Below, in pieces: positions 26,701 through 35,599 of a DNA stretch of 64,000 nt. A program made the translations under genes and the position numbers. Each line of letters starts with the position of its first letter. Within the stretch, counting starts at the first letter, position 1. Origin of the DNA: PALSA-505 sp035308365. Lineage in GTDB: Bacteria; Actinomycetota; Actinomycetes; Streptosporangiales; Streptosporangiaceae. Under the pieces are notes generated by a model that made no database searches, was not told the origin of the DNA, and saw only the letters and a program-made list of their open reading frames with translations. The stretch is from contig DATGGU010000121.1 of NCBI GenBank assembly GCA_035308365.1, forward strand, positions 1 to 64,000, written 5' to 3'.

Positions 26701-27672
26701 ATGAGAGCCGCTCTCTATGACCGCCTGGGCCCGGCCGGTGAGGTGCTGCGGGTGCGGGAGGTGGACCGCCCGGAGCCCGGTCCCGGTGAGGTGCGGGTGC
26801 GGGTCCACGTCTCCGGGGTCAACCCGACCGACTGGAAGAGCCGGTCCGGCGCGACCGCCCGCCCGATCGACGAGTTCCAGATCCCGCACCACGACGGCGC
26901 CGGCATCATCGACGCCGTGGGCGATGGCGTGGATCCCGGGCGGATCGGCGAGCGGGTCTGGGTGTGGATGGCCGCCGCCGGGCGACGCTGGGGAACCGCG
27001 GCCGAATGGACCGTGGTACCTCAGGACGCGGCCGTCCGGCTGCCCGGCCCTGTCTCCTTTGACCTCGGCGCCAGCCTCGGCGTCCCGGCGATGACCGCGC
27101 ACCGCTGCCTGTTCGCGGACGGGCCGGCCGAGGGCAGGAACGTACTCGTCGCCGGCGGCGCTGGCGCCGTCGGTCACTTCGCCATCGAGCTTGCCAAGTG
27201 GGCGGGCGCCAGGGTCGTCAGCACGGTCAGCAGCAAGGAGAAGGCCGAACTGGCCGCGGCGGCCGGCGCCGACCTGGTCGTGAACTACACCGACCCCGGC
27301 GCGCTGGACCAGATCCGCGCCTTCGCCCCGCGGATGGACCGCATCGTCGAGGTCGCCCTCGGCCCGAACCTCCAGCTCGACCTGGCCCTGTCCGGCCCGG
27401 AGACGGTGATCGCCTGCTACGCCGCCGACGGCCCCGACCCCGTCCTCCCGGTCCGGGCCTGCATGACCGCCAACGTGACGATCAGGTTCATGCTGCTGTA
27501 CGGCGTCCCGGCGCCCGCACTACGGCAGGCCGTCACCGACATCACCGCCGCCCTGGAGGCGGGCGCACTCACCGGCCTGCCGGTGCACCGCTTCGCACTG
27601 GACGACATCGTCGCCGCACATGAGGCGGTGGAGGGCCGCGCCGTGGGCAAGGTGGTTGTCGGCCTGGCCTGA
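26701..27672 (+). CDS. zinc-independent NADPH:quinone oxidoreductase
   Basis: 323 aa of the medium-chain dehydrogenase/reductase superfamily, from ATG 26701 with AAGGAGG upstream. It starts MRAALYDRLGPAGEVLRVRE and has VRVHVSGVNPTDWKSRSG, HHDGAGIIDAVGDGVD and the nucleotide-binding NVLVAGGAGAVGHFAIELAK. The cysteine ligands of the structural zinc lobe are missing, as in the QOR subfamily. It reduces quinones or similar carbonyl compounds with NADPH. It lies 43 bp after the diguanylate cyclase. Confidence 0.92.
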   Translation: MRAALYDRLGPAGEVLRVREVDRPEPGPGEVRVRVHVSGVNPTDWKSRSGATARPIDEFQIPHHDGAGIIDAVGDGVDPGRIGERVWVWMAAAGRRWGTAAEWTVVPQDAAVRLPGPVSFDLGASLGVPAMTAHRCLFADGPAEGRNVLVAGGAGAVGHFAIELAKWAGARVVSTVSSKEKAELAAAAGADLVVNYTDPGALDQIRAFAPRMDRIVEVALGPNLQLDLALSGPETVIACYAADGPDPVLPVRACMTANVTIRFMLLYGVPAPALRQAVTDITAALEAGALTGLPVHRFALDDIVAAHEAVEGRAVGKVVVGLA

Positions 27673-27725
27673 CCGCTCTGGTCTTACCGGGTGAAGCTGT
27701 TGCACGACGTGTGAGGAGCGCGACG

Positions 27726-28898
27726 ATGGCTGGTGAGCTGACGGAGGCCGGGCTGGAGCGGCTGCATGCGGTGGCGGAGCGGCACGTTGGCGATGACCGG
27801 ATTCCCGGGCTCGTCGCGCTGGTCGCGCGAGGCGGCCAGGTGCACGTGGAGGCGCTGGGGTCGCTCACGATCGGCGGGCCGGCGGTCGCCAGGGACTCGC
27901 TGTTCCGGATCACCTCGACGACCAAGCCGATCACGGCGGCGGCGACCATGGCGCTGATCGCGGAGGGGCTGATCGGGCTGGACGAGCCGGTCGGCCGGCT
28001 GCTGCCCGAGCTTGCCGGGCGGCGGGTGCTGCGCCGGATGGACGGACCGCTGGACGACACCGGGCCGGCCACCCGGGCGATCACTACCCGGGATCTGCTG
28101 ACCTTCACCTTCGGGTTCGGCATGGTCACGGAGTTGTTCTCGGCGGCCGAGCCCTGGCCGGTCGTGGCGGCCGCCGCGGAGCTGAATCTGGCGACGCTGG
28201 GCGGGCCGGATCCTGCTGGGCAGCCTGACCCGGACACCTGGATCGCGGGGCTTGGTTCGCTGCCGCTGATGGCTCAGCCGGGTGAGCGGTGGATGTACAA
28301 CACCGGGGCCTCCGTCCTCGGCGTGCTGCTGGCCAGGGCGGCCGGGCAGCCGATCGGGGACGTGCTGCGCACCCGCATTTTCGAGCCGCTAGGCATGCGT
28401 GACACCGCCTTCTGGGCGAGCGACACGCGGCGGCTGGCCACCGCCTACCAGGGCACGCCGGACGGGCTGGTCGCCGTGGACAAGCCGGACGGCGCGTGGA
28501 GCCGGCCGCCGGCCTTCGGCGATGGCGCGGCCGGGCTTGTGTCGACCGCCGATGATCTGCTGGCCTTCGGCCGGATGCTGCTGCACGGCGGCGCGGGAGT
28601 ACTGCCGGGCGACGCGGTGGCGGCGATGACCAGCGACCAGCTCACCGAGGCGCAGAAGGCCCACGGCGGGCTCGGGCCGGGCTTCTTCACCGGCAAGTCC
28701 TGGGGGTACTGCCAGGCGGTGCTGGACAACGGCGTGTTCGGCTGGGCCGGCGGGTACGGGACGACCTGGCTGGTGGACCCGGCCGAAGACCTGATCGTGA
28801 TCGTGCTCACCCAGCGGCTGTTCGAGACGTCCGAGGCGCCCGCGGCCCACCAGGAGATTCAGAAGGCGGCATATGCTGCGATCCCGGAAACAATCTGA
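27726..28898 (+). CDS. serine beta-lactamase-like hydrolase (class C fold)
   Basis: 390 aa from ATG 27726 behind GAGGAG. Active-site motifs of the penicillin-binding/esterase family are present: Ser-x-x-Lys in FRITSTTKPITAAA (Ser about 62) and Tyr-x-Asn in RWMYNTGASVLG. The third motif region is GWAGGYGTTWLVDP. No signal peptide is visible, so it is probably a cytosolic esterase or D-aminopeptidase-like enzyme rather than a resistance beta-lactamase. Substrate unknown. Confidence 0.9.
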   Translation: MAGELTEAGLERLHAVAERHVGDDRIPGLVALVARGGQVHVEALGSLTIGGPAVARDSLFRITSTTKPITAAATMALIAEGLIGLDEPVGRLLPELAGRRVLRRMDGPLDDTGPATRAITTRDLLTFTFGFGMVTELFSAAEPWPVVAAAAELNLATLGGPDPAGQPDPDTWIAGLGSLPLMAQPGERWMYNTGASVLGVLLARAAGQPIGDVLRTRIFEPLGMRDTAFWASDTRRLATAYQGTPDGLVAVDKPDGAWSRPPAFGDGAAGLVSTADDLLAFGRMLLHGGAGVLPGDAVAAMTSDQLTEAQKAHGGLGPGFFTGKSWGYCQAVLDNGVFGWAGGYGTTWLVDPAEDLIVIVLTQRLFETSEAPAAHQEIQKAAYAAIPETI

Positions 28899-28911
28899 CA
28901 GCATCTGAATT

Positions 28912-30285
28912 ATGCGTCGTATCATCTCCACCACGCTCGTGGTCTGCTGTGCCATGCTCGGGCTGTTCGCAGCGCCGGGTTCCGGAGCGATGGCGGCCGG
29001 TGCCCGCGGTACGCCAGCCTCCCTCCGTAATGGAGTATTTACTTCCAGCAATTCGCTGCCTCCCCGGGTGAACTTCCACGCCTGGCGGAGTGCTGCGGCC
29101 TTCCTCAGCGGAGCCGGAGAGGGGATCCGGGTGATACCCGGGGACCGCGGGATCGTGATCTCGCAGCCGGTGGGGACCATGACTCACCATGATCCGTTCA
29201 AGAAGGACACCAAGAACTGGGAATACAGCACCTGGACGACGCCGGTGTTCAAGCTGGACTTCGGCGCGACCGAGATGGTGTCGTCGTGGGACGCCCAGGT
29301 GCCGCAGGATGCCTGGCTGCGGATGCAGTTGCAGGCAACCATGCAGAACGGGCAGAAGACCCGGTGGCTGGACATGGGCAACTACGCCTACTCCGACACC
29401 GTGCTGGACCGGACCTCGGTCAGCCCGGTGGACAAGCCGTACGGGCTGGTGGAGACCGATACGTTCTTCTCCTATCCCGGTTACTCGGTGCACGCCTACC
29501 AGCTCAGGCTCACCCTGCTGCGGCTGCCCGGCACGCGTGTCTCGCCTCGGGTCTGGCAGGTCGGCGCGTTCGCGTCCCGGATCCCGTCCCGCCAGACCGT
29601 GCCGCCCAGCAAGCCGGGCCCGGCGTCCAAGGCGGGCATCGCGCTGAACGTGCCGGAGTACTCGCAGGACATCCACGATGGCCAGTACACCCGGTACGGC
29701 GGTGGTGGGGAGGCCTGGTGCAGCCCGACCTCCAACGAAATGGTCGACGAGTACTGGGGCATGTACCCCACCAGGCAGCAGATGTCCTGGATCAACCCCC
29801 GGTACCAGGACCCGAGCGTGGACTACGCGGCCCGGTACATGTACGACTACCTGTACCAGGGGACCGGCAACTGGCCGTTCAACGCCGCCTATGCCGCGCA
29901 CTTCGGGCTGAACGCGGAGATCGTCCAGTTGCCGTCCATGGCCTACCTGGAGGACCTGGTCGCCCACGACATTCCCGTGGTCACCTCGCAGGCCTTCGAC
30001 AACGGGCAGATCGCCGGGGCCAACTACAGCACCGCGGGGCATCTGTGGGTGGTCGCCGGATTCACCAAGGCGGGGAACGTCATCGTGAACGACCCGGCCA
30101 ATCCGTCGGACGCCACCGTGCGGCATGTCTTCAACCGCCGTCAGTTCGAGAACGTCTGGTTGCGGACCTACTGGAAGCGTGCGAACGGCACCATCGGGTA
30201 CGGCTCCGGGGGAGTGGCCTACATCATCTGGCCGCACGGGATGAGCCTGCCGCCGAACCTCTCCCGGGCCAATCCTGCCTGGTGA
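28912..30285 (+). CDS. secreted C39-like cysteine peptidase
   Basis: 457 aa with a signal peptide (MRRIISTTLVVCCAMLGLFA). About 230 residues of a beta-rich N-terminal region precede the papain-like peptidase_C39_2 domain: the cysteine in GGGGEAWCSPTSNEM (about 268), the histidine in AGHLWVVAGFTKAG (about 376) and NVIVNDPANPSDATV with the Asn/Asp. It probably cleaves peptides or cell-wall cross-links outside the cell. It is the first of four peptidase genes in one direction, with only short gaps. Confidence 0.9.
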   Translation: MRRIISTTLVVCCAMLGLFAAPGSGAMAAGARGTPASLRNGVFTSSNSLPPRVNFHAWRSAAAFLSGAGEGIRVIPGDRGIVISQPVGTMTHHDPFKKDTKNWEYSTWTTPVFKLDFGATEMVSSWDAQVPQDAWLRMQLQATMQNGQKTRWLDMGNYAYSDTVLDRTSVSPVDKPYGLVETDTFFSYPGYSVHAYQLRLTLLRLPGTRVSPRVWQVGAFASRIPSRQTVPPSKPGPASKAGIALNVPEYSQDIHDGQYTRYGGGGEAWCSPTSNEMVDEYWGMYPTRQQMSWINPRYQDPSVDYAARYMYDYLYQGTGNWPFNAAYAAHFGLNAEIVQLPSMAYLEDLVAHDIPVVTSQAFDNGQIAGANYSTAGHLWVVAGFTKAGNVIVNDPANPSDATVRHVFNRRQFENVWLRTYWKRANGTIGYGSGGVAYIIWPHGMSLPPNLSRANPAW

Positions 30286-30304
30286 TCCTGTCACACTGGC
30301 CTAC

Positions 30305-31633
30305 ATGACAACTAGCGCGCAGGACGAGGTGGTCCGGCTCGCCTCCGACCTGATCAGGATCGACACCACGAACGCCGGCGGCGGGCAGGCCCAGGAGCGG
30401 CCCGCCGCCGAGTACGTGGCCGCGGCACTGGCCGAGGTGGGGCTCGACCCGGTGGTGCTGGAGCGGACCCCCGGGCGGGGGAACGTGGTCGCCCGGCTGG
30501 AGGGCGCCGGCCCGGGCCGGCCCGCGCTCCTGGTGCACGGTCATCTGGACGTGGTTCCGGCCGAGCCGTCGGAGTGGACCGTGCACCCGTTCTCAGGAGA
30601 GGTGCGTGACGGCGTGCTCTGGGGGCGGGGCGCGGTAGACATGAAGAACGCGGTGGCCGTCGCCGTCGCGGTGGCGCGAGACTTGGTGCGCAGCGGGCGG
30701 CGGCCGGTGCGGGACGTGGTGTTCGCGTTCACGGCGGATGAGGAAGACTCGGCCGCGGATGGGGCGGCGTGGCTGGCGGGGAAGCATGCCGAACTGTTCG
30801 ACGGGTGCACGGAGGGGATCGGCGAATCGGGGGCGTTCACGTTTCATGCGGCTCCTGGGGTGCGGTTGTATCCGGTCGGGGCGGGGGAGCGGGGGACCGC
30901 GTGGCTGACGCTGACCGCGCGGGGGACTGCCGGGCATGGTTCGCGGCCGAACTCGCGCAATGCGGTGACCGCGCTGGCGGCGGCGGTGACGAGGATCGGT
31001 GAGTACCGGTGGCCGGTCCGGGTGATTGCGACGGTGCGGGCAGCGCTGGTCGGGATGGCCGAGGCGCTGGGGGTGGATGCTGCCGACCTGGGTGTTGCGG
31101 AGGTGGGTGCTGCGGAGGTGGAGGCGTTGGTGGGCCGGCTTGGGCCGGCGGTCAAGCTGATCGAGCCCGTGCTGCGGAACAGCAGCAACCCGACCATGCT
31201 GCAGGCCGGGTACAAGATCAACGTGATCCCCGGCACGGCCACGGCCCATGTGGACGGACGGGTGCTGCCCGGCTGCGAGGACGAGTTTCGCGCCGTGCTG
31301 AACGAGCTGACCGGCCCGGACGTCGACTGGGTGTACTACCACGAGGAGGTCCCACTGGAATCGCCGCTCGACGTCCCGCTGGTGGCCCGGATGACCGGCG
31401 CCCTGCTCGCCGAGGACCCGGGCTCCTGGGTCGTGCCGTACTGCATGGCCGGCGGGACCGACGCCAAGCACTTCTCCCGGCTCGGCATCGCGGGTTACGG
31501 GTTCACCCCGCTCGCGTTGCCGCCCGGCTACGACTATCACGCGATGTTCCACGGCGTGGACGAACGGGTCCCGGTCTCCGCGCTGCAGTTCGGGGTCCGG
31601 GTGATGGACCGTCTTCTGACGGATGCTGGCTGA
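30305..31633 (+). CDS. M20/M25/M40 family metallopeptidase
   Basis: 442 aa. Metal ligands of the M20 family are in place: LLVHGHLDVVPAEPSEW, LWGRGAVDMKNAVAV, FTADEEDSAADG and the late MAGGTDAKHFSRLGIAG. The dimerisation domain is present (GHGSRPNSRNAV). It would hydrolyse di- or oligopeptides or N-acyl amino acids in the cytosol with two zinc ions. A short run with unusual repetitive codon use (31060-31130, encoding DAADLGVAEVGAAEVEALV) sits in the dimerisation domain. The next gene starts right after its stop. Confidence 0.92.
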   Translation: MTTSAQDEVVRLASDLIRIDTTNAGGGQAQERPAAEYVAAALAEVGLDPVVLERTPGRGNVVARLEGAGPGRPALLVHGHLDVVPAEPSEWTVHPFSGEVRDGVLWGRGAVDMKNAVAVAVAVARDLVRSGRRPVRDVVFAFTADEEDSAADGAAWLAGKHAELFDGCTEGIGESGAFTFHAAPGVRLYPVGAGERGTAWLTLTARGTAGHGSRPNSRNAVTALAAAVTRIGEYRWPVRVIATVRAALVGMAEALGVDAADLGVAEVGAAEVEALVGRLGPAVKLIEPVLRNSSNPTMLQAGYKINVIPGTATAHVDGRVLPGCEDEFRAVLNELTGPDVDWVYYHEEVPLESPLDVPLVARMTGALLAEDPGSWVVPYCMAGGTDAKHFSRLGIAGYGFTPLALPPGYDYHAMFHGVDERVPVSALQFGVRVMDRLLTDAG

Positions 31634-31637
31634 ACCC

Positions 31638-33662
31638 ATGAAACGCGTGGCTCCTTACGGTTCCTGGTCCTCGCCCATCTCGGCAGCGGACGTGGCCAGC
31701 GACGGCACCCGGTGCGGCTGGCCCGGCTGGGTAGACGGGGAAATCTGGTGGACCGAGTCCCGCCCGGACGAGGGCGGCCGGGTGACGCTGATGCGCTGGG
31801 TTCCGGGGACGGGGACCGGTGCGGAGGCGGGTGCGGGTGCGGGGGCGGGGGCGGCCGTCGAGGTGCTGGCGGCGCCATGGAATGTGCGGAGCCGGATCAT
31901 CGAGTACGGCGGTCATCCGTGGACGGCGACAGGACGTGCCGCGGGGGCGGTCAAGCCGATCGTGGTTTTCGCCAACTGGAGTGATCAGCGGCTCTACCGG
32001 TTCGAGCTGAGCGAACTCACGCCTCGGCCGATCAGCCCGGTTCCGGAGATCCCTTCGGGGATGCGGTTCGCCGAGTTGTTCGTCAGCCCGGACCTGGAGG
32101 AGGTCTGGTGCGTGCGGGAGACCCACATTGGGCCGGCCCCGACCGACGTGCGCCGGGACATCGTGGCGATCCCGCTGGACGGCTCCGCCGCCTGCGATCC
32201 CGGGCAGATCCGGGTGCTGGCGGCCAGCCACCACTTCCTGAGCTGTCCCCGGCTCTCCCCGGACGGCGCCAGGCTGTCCTGGATCGGCTGGGACCACCCG
32301 TCGATGCCATGGGACGAGACCACTCTGTGCGTGGCCCAGGTTTCCGGCGGCCAGACCGGGCCGGTGCAGGTGGTTGCCGGTGGCGGTGGTCAGGCGATCG
32401 TCCAGGCGGAGTGGACCGGCCCGCGGACGCTGGTCTATGTGAGCGACCCGGACGGCTGGTGGAACCTGTACCGGCTGGACCTGGACTCCGGCGCGGCGGC
32501 CACGGAGCTGTGCCCGCGGGAGGAAGAGTTCGGCGGGGCGCTGTGGCAGCTCGGCGGCCGCTGGTTCGCGCCGCTCGCCGACGGGTCGATCGCGGCGATC
32601 CATGGCCGGGCCACCTCGCGGCTGTCGGTGCTCGGCACCGACGGGACGCTGCGGGAGATCGGCGCACCCTACACCGAGTGGGCGCCGGTCCTGGTGGCGG
32701 ACGGCACGCGGGTCGCCGGGGTGGCCGGAAGCCCCCACCAGCCGTCAGGAGTGCTGGTCGCGGATCCAGCCGGGCACCCGCAGCGCCTGGTCAGCACGGC
32801 TTACGAGACCGCCGCCGTGGACGTGGGTTACCTGCCGGAACCTGAGCCACGTACGTTCGTGGGCGCCGACGGCAGGGACATCCACGCCAACGTGTACCCG
32901 CCGCGCAACCCGGACTTCACCGGCCCGCCCGGGCAGCCCGCGCCGTACGTGGTCTGGGTACACGGCGGGCCGACCGGCCGGGCGTCCATCGTGTACGACC
33001 TGGAGATCGCCTACTTCACCAGCCGTGGCATCGGCGTTGTCGAGGTGAACTACGGCGGCTCCACCGGGCACGGCCGCGCCTACCGGGAGCGGCTGGTGCG
33101 TAACTGGGGCATTGCCGAGGTGGCCGACTGCGCCGAGGTCGCCCTCGCCCTGGCCGCCGAGGGAACCGCCGACGCCGGCCGGCTGGCGATTCGCGGCGGC
33201 AGCGCCGGCGGCTGGACCAGCGCATGCTCGCTCACCTTGGATGAGCGCGTCTACCGGTGCGGGATCATCGCCTACCCGATCCTGGACCTGGCCGGCTGGC
33301 GGACCGGTGAGACGCACGACTTCGAGTCGCAGTACCTGGAGAGCCTGATCGGCCCGTGGCCGGCGGCCAAGGCGGTATATCACGACCGCTCGCCGGTCAA
33401 CAGGGCGGACCGGATCGAGGTACCGTTCCTGCTGCTGCAGGGTTTGGAGGATGTGATCTGCCCGCCGCTGCAGTGTGAGCGGCTGCTCGGCCGGCTGGAC
33501 GGTCGCGGGATTCCGCACGCGTACCTGACCTTCGCGGGGGAGCAGCACGGCTTCCGCAAGGCGGAGACGATCGTCACGGCGCTCGAGGCTGAACTGTCTT
33601 TCCTCGGCCAGATACTGGGATTCGACCCGCCAGGAATCCCGCGGCTCACTCTGGTCACATGA
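31638..33662 (+). CDS. S9 family prolyl oligopeptidase-like peptidase
   Basis: 674 aa from ATG 31638, five bases after the M20 stop; ATG 31623 inside the previous gene is an alternative. The N-terminal beta-propeller region contains WD-like segments (LVYVSDPDGWWNLYRLDLD). The alpha/beta-hydrolase domain has HGGPTGRASIVYDLEIAYFT, the nucleophile in IRGGSAGGWTSACS (about 521), the Asp in LQGLEDVICPP (about 604) and the His in FAGEQHGFRKAE (about 636). It cleaves oligopeptides. A Gly/Ala-rich short repeat (GTGAEAGAGAGAGAAV) interrupts the propeller near residue 60. Confidence 0.93.
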   Translation: MKRVAPYGSWSSPISAADVASDGTRCGWPGWVDGEIWWTESRPDEGGRVTLMRWVPGTGTGAEAGAGAGAGAAVEVLAAPWNVRSRIIEYGGHPWTATGRAAGAVKPIVVFANWSDQRLYRFELSELTPRPISPVPEIPSGMRFAELFVSPDLEEVWCVRETHIGPAPTDVRRDIVAIPLDGSAACDPGQIRVLAASHHFLSCPRLSPDGARLSWIGWDHPSMPWDETTLCVAQVSGGQTGPVQVVAGGGGQAIVQAEWTGPRTLVYVSDPDGWWNLYRLDLDSGAAATELCPREEEFGGALWQLGGRWFAPLADGSIAAIHGRATSRLSVLGTDGTLREIGAPYTEWAPVLVADGTRVAGVAGSPHQPSGVLVADPAGHPQRLVSTAYETAAVDVGYLPEPEPRTFVGADGRDIHANVYPPRNPDFTGPPGQPAPYVVWVHGGPTGRASIVYDLEIAYFTSRGIGVVEVNYGGSTGHGRAYRERLVRNWGIAEVADCAEVALALAAEGTADAGRLAIRGGSAGGWTSACSLTLDERVYRCGIIAYPILDLAGWRTGETHDFESQYLESLIGPWPAAKAVYHDRSPVNRADRIEVPFLLLQGLEDVICPPLQCERLLGRLDGRGIPHAYLTFAGEQHGFRKAETIVTALEAELSFLGQILGFDPPGIPRLTLVT

Positions 33663-34903
33663 TCGCCGCCGACGTCACCGACGCCGCTGCCGCCGCCGCC
33701 ACCGCCGTCGCCCCCGCCACCGACCTGCGCGTGCGATCAAGCCGGACGGAGCCCGGCAGGCTGTCCACGGAGCCCGGCCGGCTGTCCACGGAGCTTGCGT
33801 GGCTGTCCACGGAGGCCGCCGTCAGGCCGTCGGCAGAGGCCGCCGGGCTGGCCATGGAGCCTGCCGTCAGGCTGTCGGCAGAGGCCGCCGGGCTGGCCAG
33901 GCGGCGGCCTAAGCGGTTGCGGCCGGGCAGTCGCGTTGCTGTGGTCGCGCCGAGCGGCCGCAATGACGCTGACCTGGTGGCCGCAGGCTGCGCCGTGCTG
34001 ACCGGCTGGGGTCTGGAGGTGGAGGTCGCGCCGCACGCGTTGGCCAGCCACCCCGACCTTTCCTACCTCGCCGGGAACGACACGGGCCGCGCCGCCGACC
34101 TGCAGCAGGCCTGGCTCGACCCAAGGATCGAGGCCGTGGTGTGCGCGCGCGGCGGCTACGGTGCACAGCGCATCGCCGACCAGCTCGACTGGACGGCAAT
34201 GGCCGAGGTGCCACCGAAGATCTTCACTGGCTTCAGCGACATCACCGCCCTGCACGAGGCGTTCGCGCTCAGGCTCGGCGTGACGACCCTGCACGCACCG
34301 AACATTGGCGCCGCGTCGTTCGTGCAGTTCCCTGAGGCCCAGGAGTCGCTGCGCCGGGCGCTGTTCGAGCCGGACCGTCTGGTTCTCAGCCCCGGTGATA
34401 CCCATTGCCTGGTAAGCGGCCGGTCGGCTGGGCTCACCGCCGGTGGCAATCTCAGCCTGCTCGTGGCCGGCCTGGGCACAGCGGACAGCAGGCAGCCAGC
34501 AACCTCGGGCCGCACGCAGCCAGCAGCCTCAGCCGGCAGTCAGCCAGCAGCCTCAGCCGGGGGGCAGCCAGCAGTCTCGGGCGGCGGGTTCGCTGGCTGC
34601 ATTCTGCTGCTGGAAGACGTGCGTGAGGAGTGTTACCGGCTGGACCGGATGCTCACCCAGCTGCTGCGCTCCGGGGCGCTGGATGGCGTCGCGGGGGTGG
34701 CGCTGGGAACCTGGACGGAGTGCGGGGAACCGGAAGCTGTCCGGCAGGTGATGCAGGACAGGCTGGGTGGGCTGGGCGTGCCGGTGGTCTGGGGCATGGG
34801 ATTCGGCCATATCGCCCCGCAGCCCACCGTCCCGCTAGGCGTTCCGGCCGAACTGGACGCAGACAACGGCACGCTGACCTTCCTCGAACCCGCTGTGGCC
34901 TGA
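33659..34903 (+). CDS. S66 family LD-carboxypeptidase with repeat insertions
   Basis: 414 aa; the ATG overlaps the S9 peptidase stop by 4 nt. The fold is that of muramoyltetrapeptide (LD-)carboxypeptidase: VAVVAPSGRNDADL, ARGGYGAQRIADQLDW, the nucleophile in IFTGFSDITALHEAF (about 192), the glutamate in ILLLEDVREECYRLDRM and the histidine in WGMGFGHIAPQPTV. The enzyme recycles cell-wall peptides. Two low-complexity inserts are unusual. About 85 residues of EPGRLSTEPGRLSTE-type repeats precede the fold, and a QPAASAGSQPAASAGGQ-type repeat lies between the two catalytic lobes. Confidence 0.9.
   Translation: MIAADVTDAAAAAATAVAPATDLRVRSSRTEPGRLSTEPGRLSTELAWLSTEAAVRPSAEAAGLAMEPAVRLSAEAAGLARRRPKRLRPGSRVAVVAPSGRNDADLVAAGCAVLTGWGLEVEVAPHALASHPDLSYLAGNDTGRAADLQQAWLDPRIEAVVCARGGYGAQRIADQLDWTAMAEVPPKIFTGFSDITALHEAFALRLGVTTLHAPNIGAASFVQFPEAQESLRRALFEPDRLVLSPGDTHCLVSGRSAGLTAGGNLSLLVAGLGTADSRQPATSGRTQPAASAGSQPAASAGGQPAVSGGGFAGCILLLEDVREECYRLDRMLTQLLRSGALDGVAGVALGTWTECGEPEAVRQVMQDRLGGLGVPVVWGMGFGHIAPQPTVPLGVPAELDADNGTLTFLEPAVA
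33755..33905. repeat. in-frame repeats in the 5' part of the S66 gene
   Basis: GGAGCCCGGCAGGCTGTCCAC-like units (21-24 nt) are followed by two copies of a longer unit ending GGCAGAGGCCGCCGGGCTGG. They code for an Ala/Glu/Pro-rich extension absent from most S66 enzymes. Confidence 0.7.
34490..34590. repeat. in-frame repeats in the middle of the S66 gene
   Basis: Units of roughly 24 nt around CAGCCAGCAGCCTCAGCCGG repeat three to four times and code for a Ser/Ala/Gln/Pro-rich loop between the Ser lobe and the Glu/His lobe. Confidence 0.75.
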
Positions 34904-34980
34904 CCCCGCCCCCGACCCAGCCCCGACCCAGCTAGGCCGGGCATGACCCTCGGCCCGGAGGTTAGTTCGTTTCCAGAACC

Positions 34981-35065
34981 TGTGGATGCGGCTGTGGACA
35001 ATCCAGTGGACAGTCCCTCTGACCGGGGGATAACGCTGTGTGCCATGTGGATGACGTGTGAGTAG
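34981..35065 (+). repeat. element A: five DnaA-box-like sites at fixed spacing
   Basis: TGTGGATGC (34981), TGTGGACAA (34993), AGTGGA (35005), then GGGGGATAACG (35025-35035), TGTGGATGA (35046) and TGTGAGTAG (35057). TGTGGACAA is the reverse complement of TTGTCCACA, the Streptomyces DnaA-box consensus. Offsets are 0, 12, 24, 65 and 76, identical to element B. A diverged homologue of the downstream part of B follows to about 35150, without the terminal hairpin. Whether DnaA binds is inference. Confidence 0.75.
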
Positions 35066-35150
35066 CGGTATCTGTGTCCGGGGGACGTGGGCTACCACAG
35101 AACGCGTTGCCCCATGCGCCGGGATGGGCAGCGGTATGAACCTGCCATGG

Positions 35151-35599
35151 CCAATCCTCCCCGATCTGCCCGTTAGCCGTTTACTGTTGTCCTATCAGCA
35201 CGGAGCCTGTCACACCGGCCCGCAGAATGGCCTTATATATGTGTTGGCTCGAATACACGGATACCATCGAGGCCGCACCCGACGGAATCTCGACGATGCC
35301 GCTGACTGCGTTAGCGGTGACTACCGCACCATTAGCAGTCGCATCGCAGGCAAGCGGTCAGCCGGGGAGTGGTGGTATCGAACTTGCTGCAACACCACAT
35401 ATCGTTGCTGCTGCTCAGCGAGTTGTACCTGAGGATCGGGGTCGTTATCCCACAGAAACGAATATGCTTTGGTCGAGGATGCCGGATTTCCTATTCTGCT
35501 TATGCTGTGTGCACATTGTAGATCTGGGATGTTCAGCGTAAACTGCTTGGACAGACTATTAGTTCAGACTCCGGGTTTGCAGGCAACGGCCAGCTCATT
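35151..35599. other. AT-richer spacer with no recognised gene
   Basis: About 450 bp between element A and the sigma-factor pseudogene. Base composition is clearly lower in GC than the flanking genes. A plus-strand frame at 35227-35541 has no family signature and no good ribosome site. I see no promoter, hairpin or repeat here that I can support. Confidence 0.5.

Noticed and set aside
35227..35541. Small plus-strand frame in the accessory region
   Set aside because: No family signature, no ribosome site and atypical composition; it cannot be told from chance.
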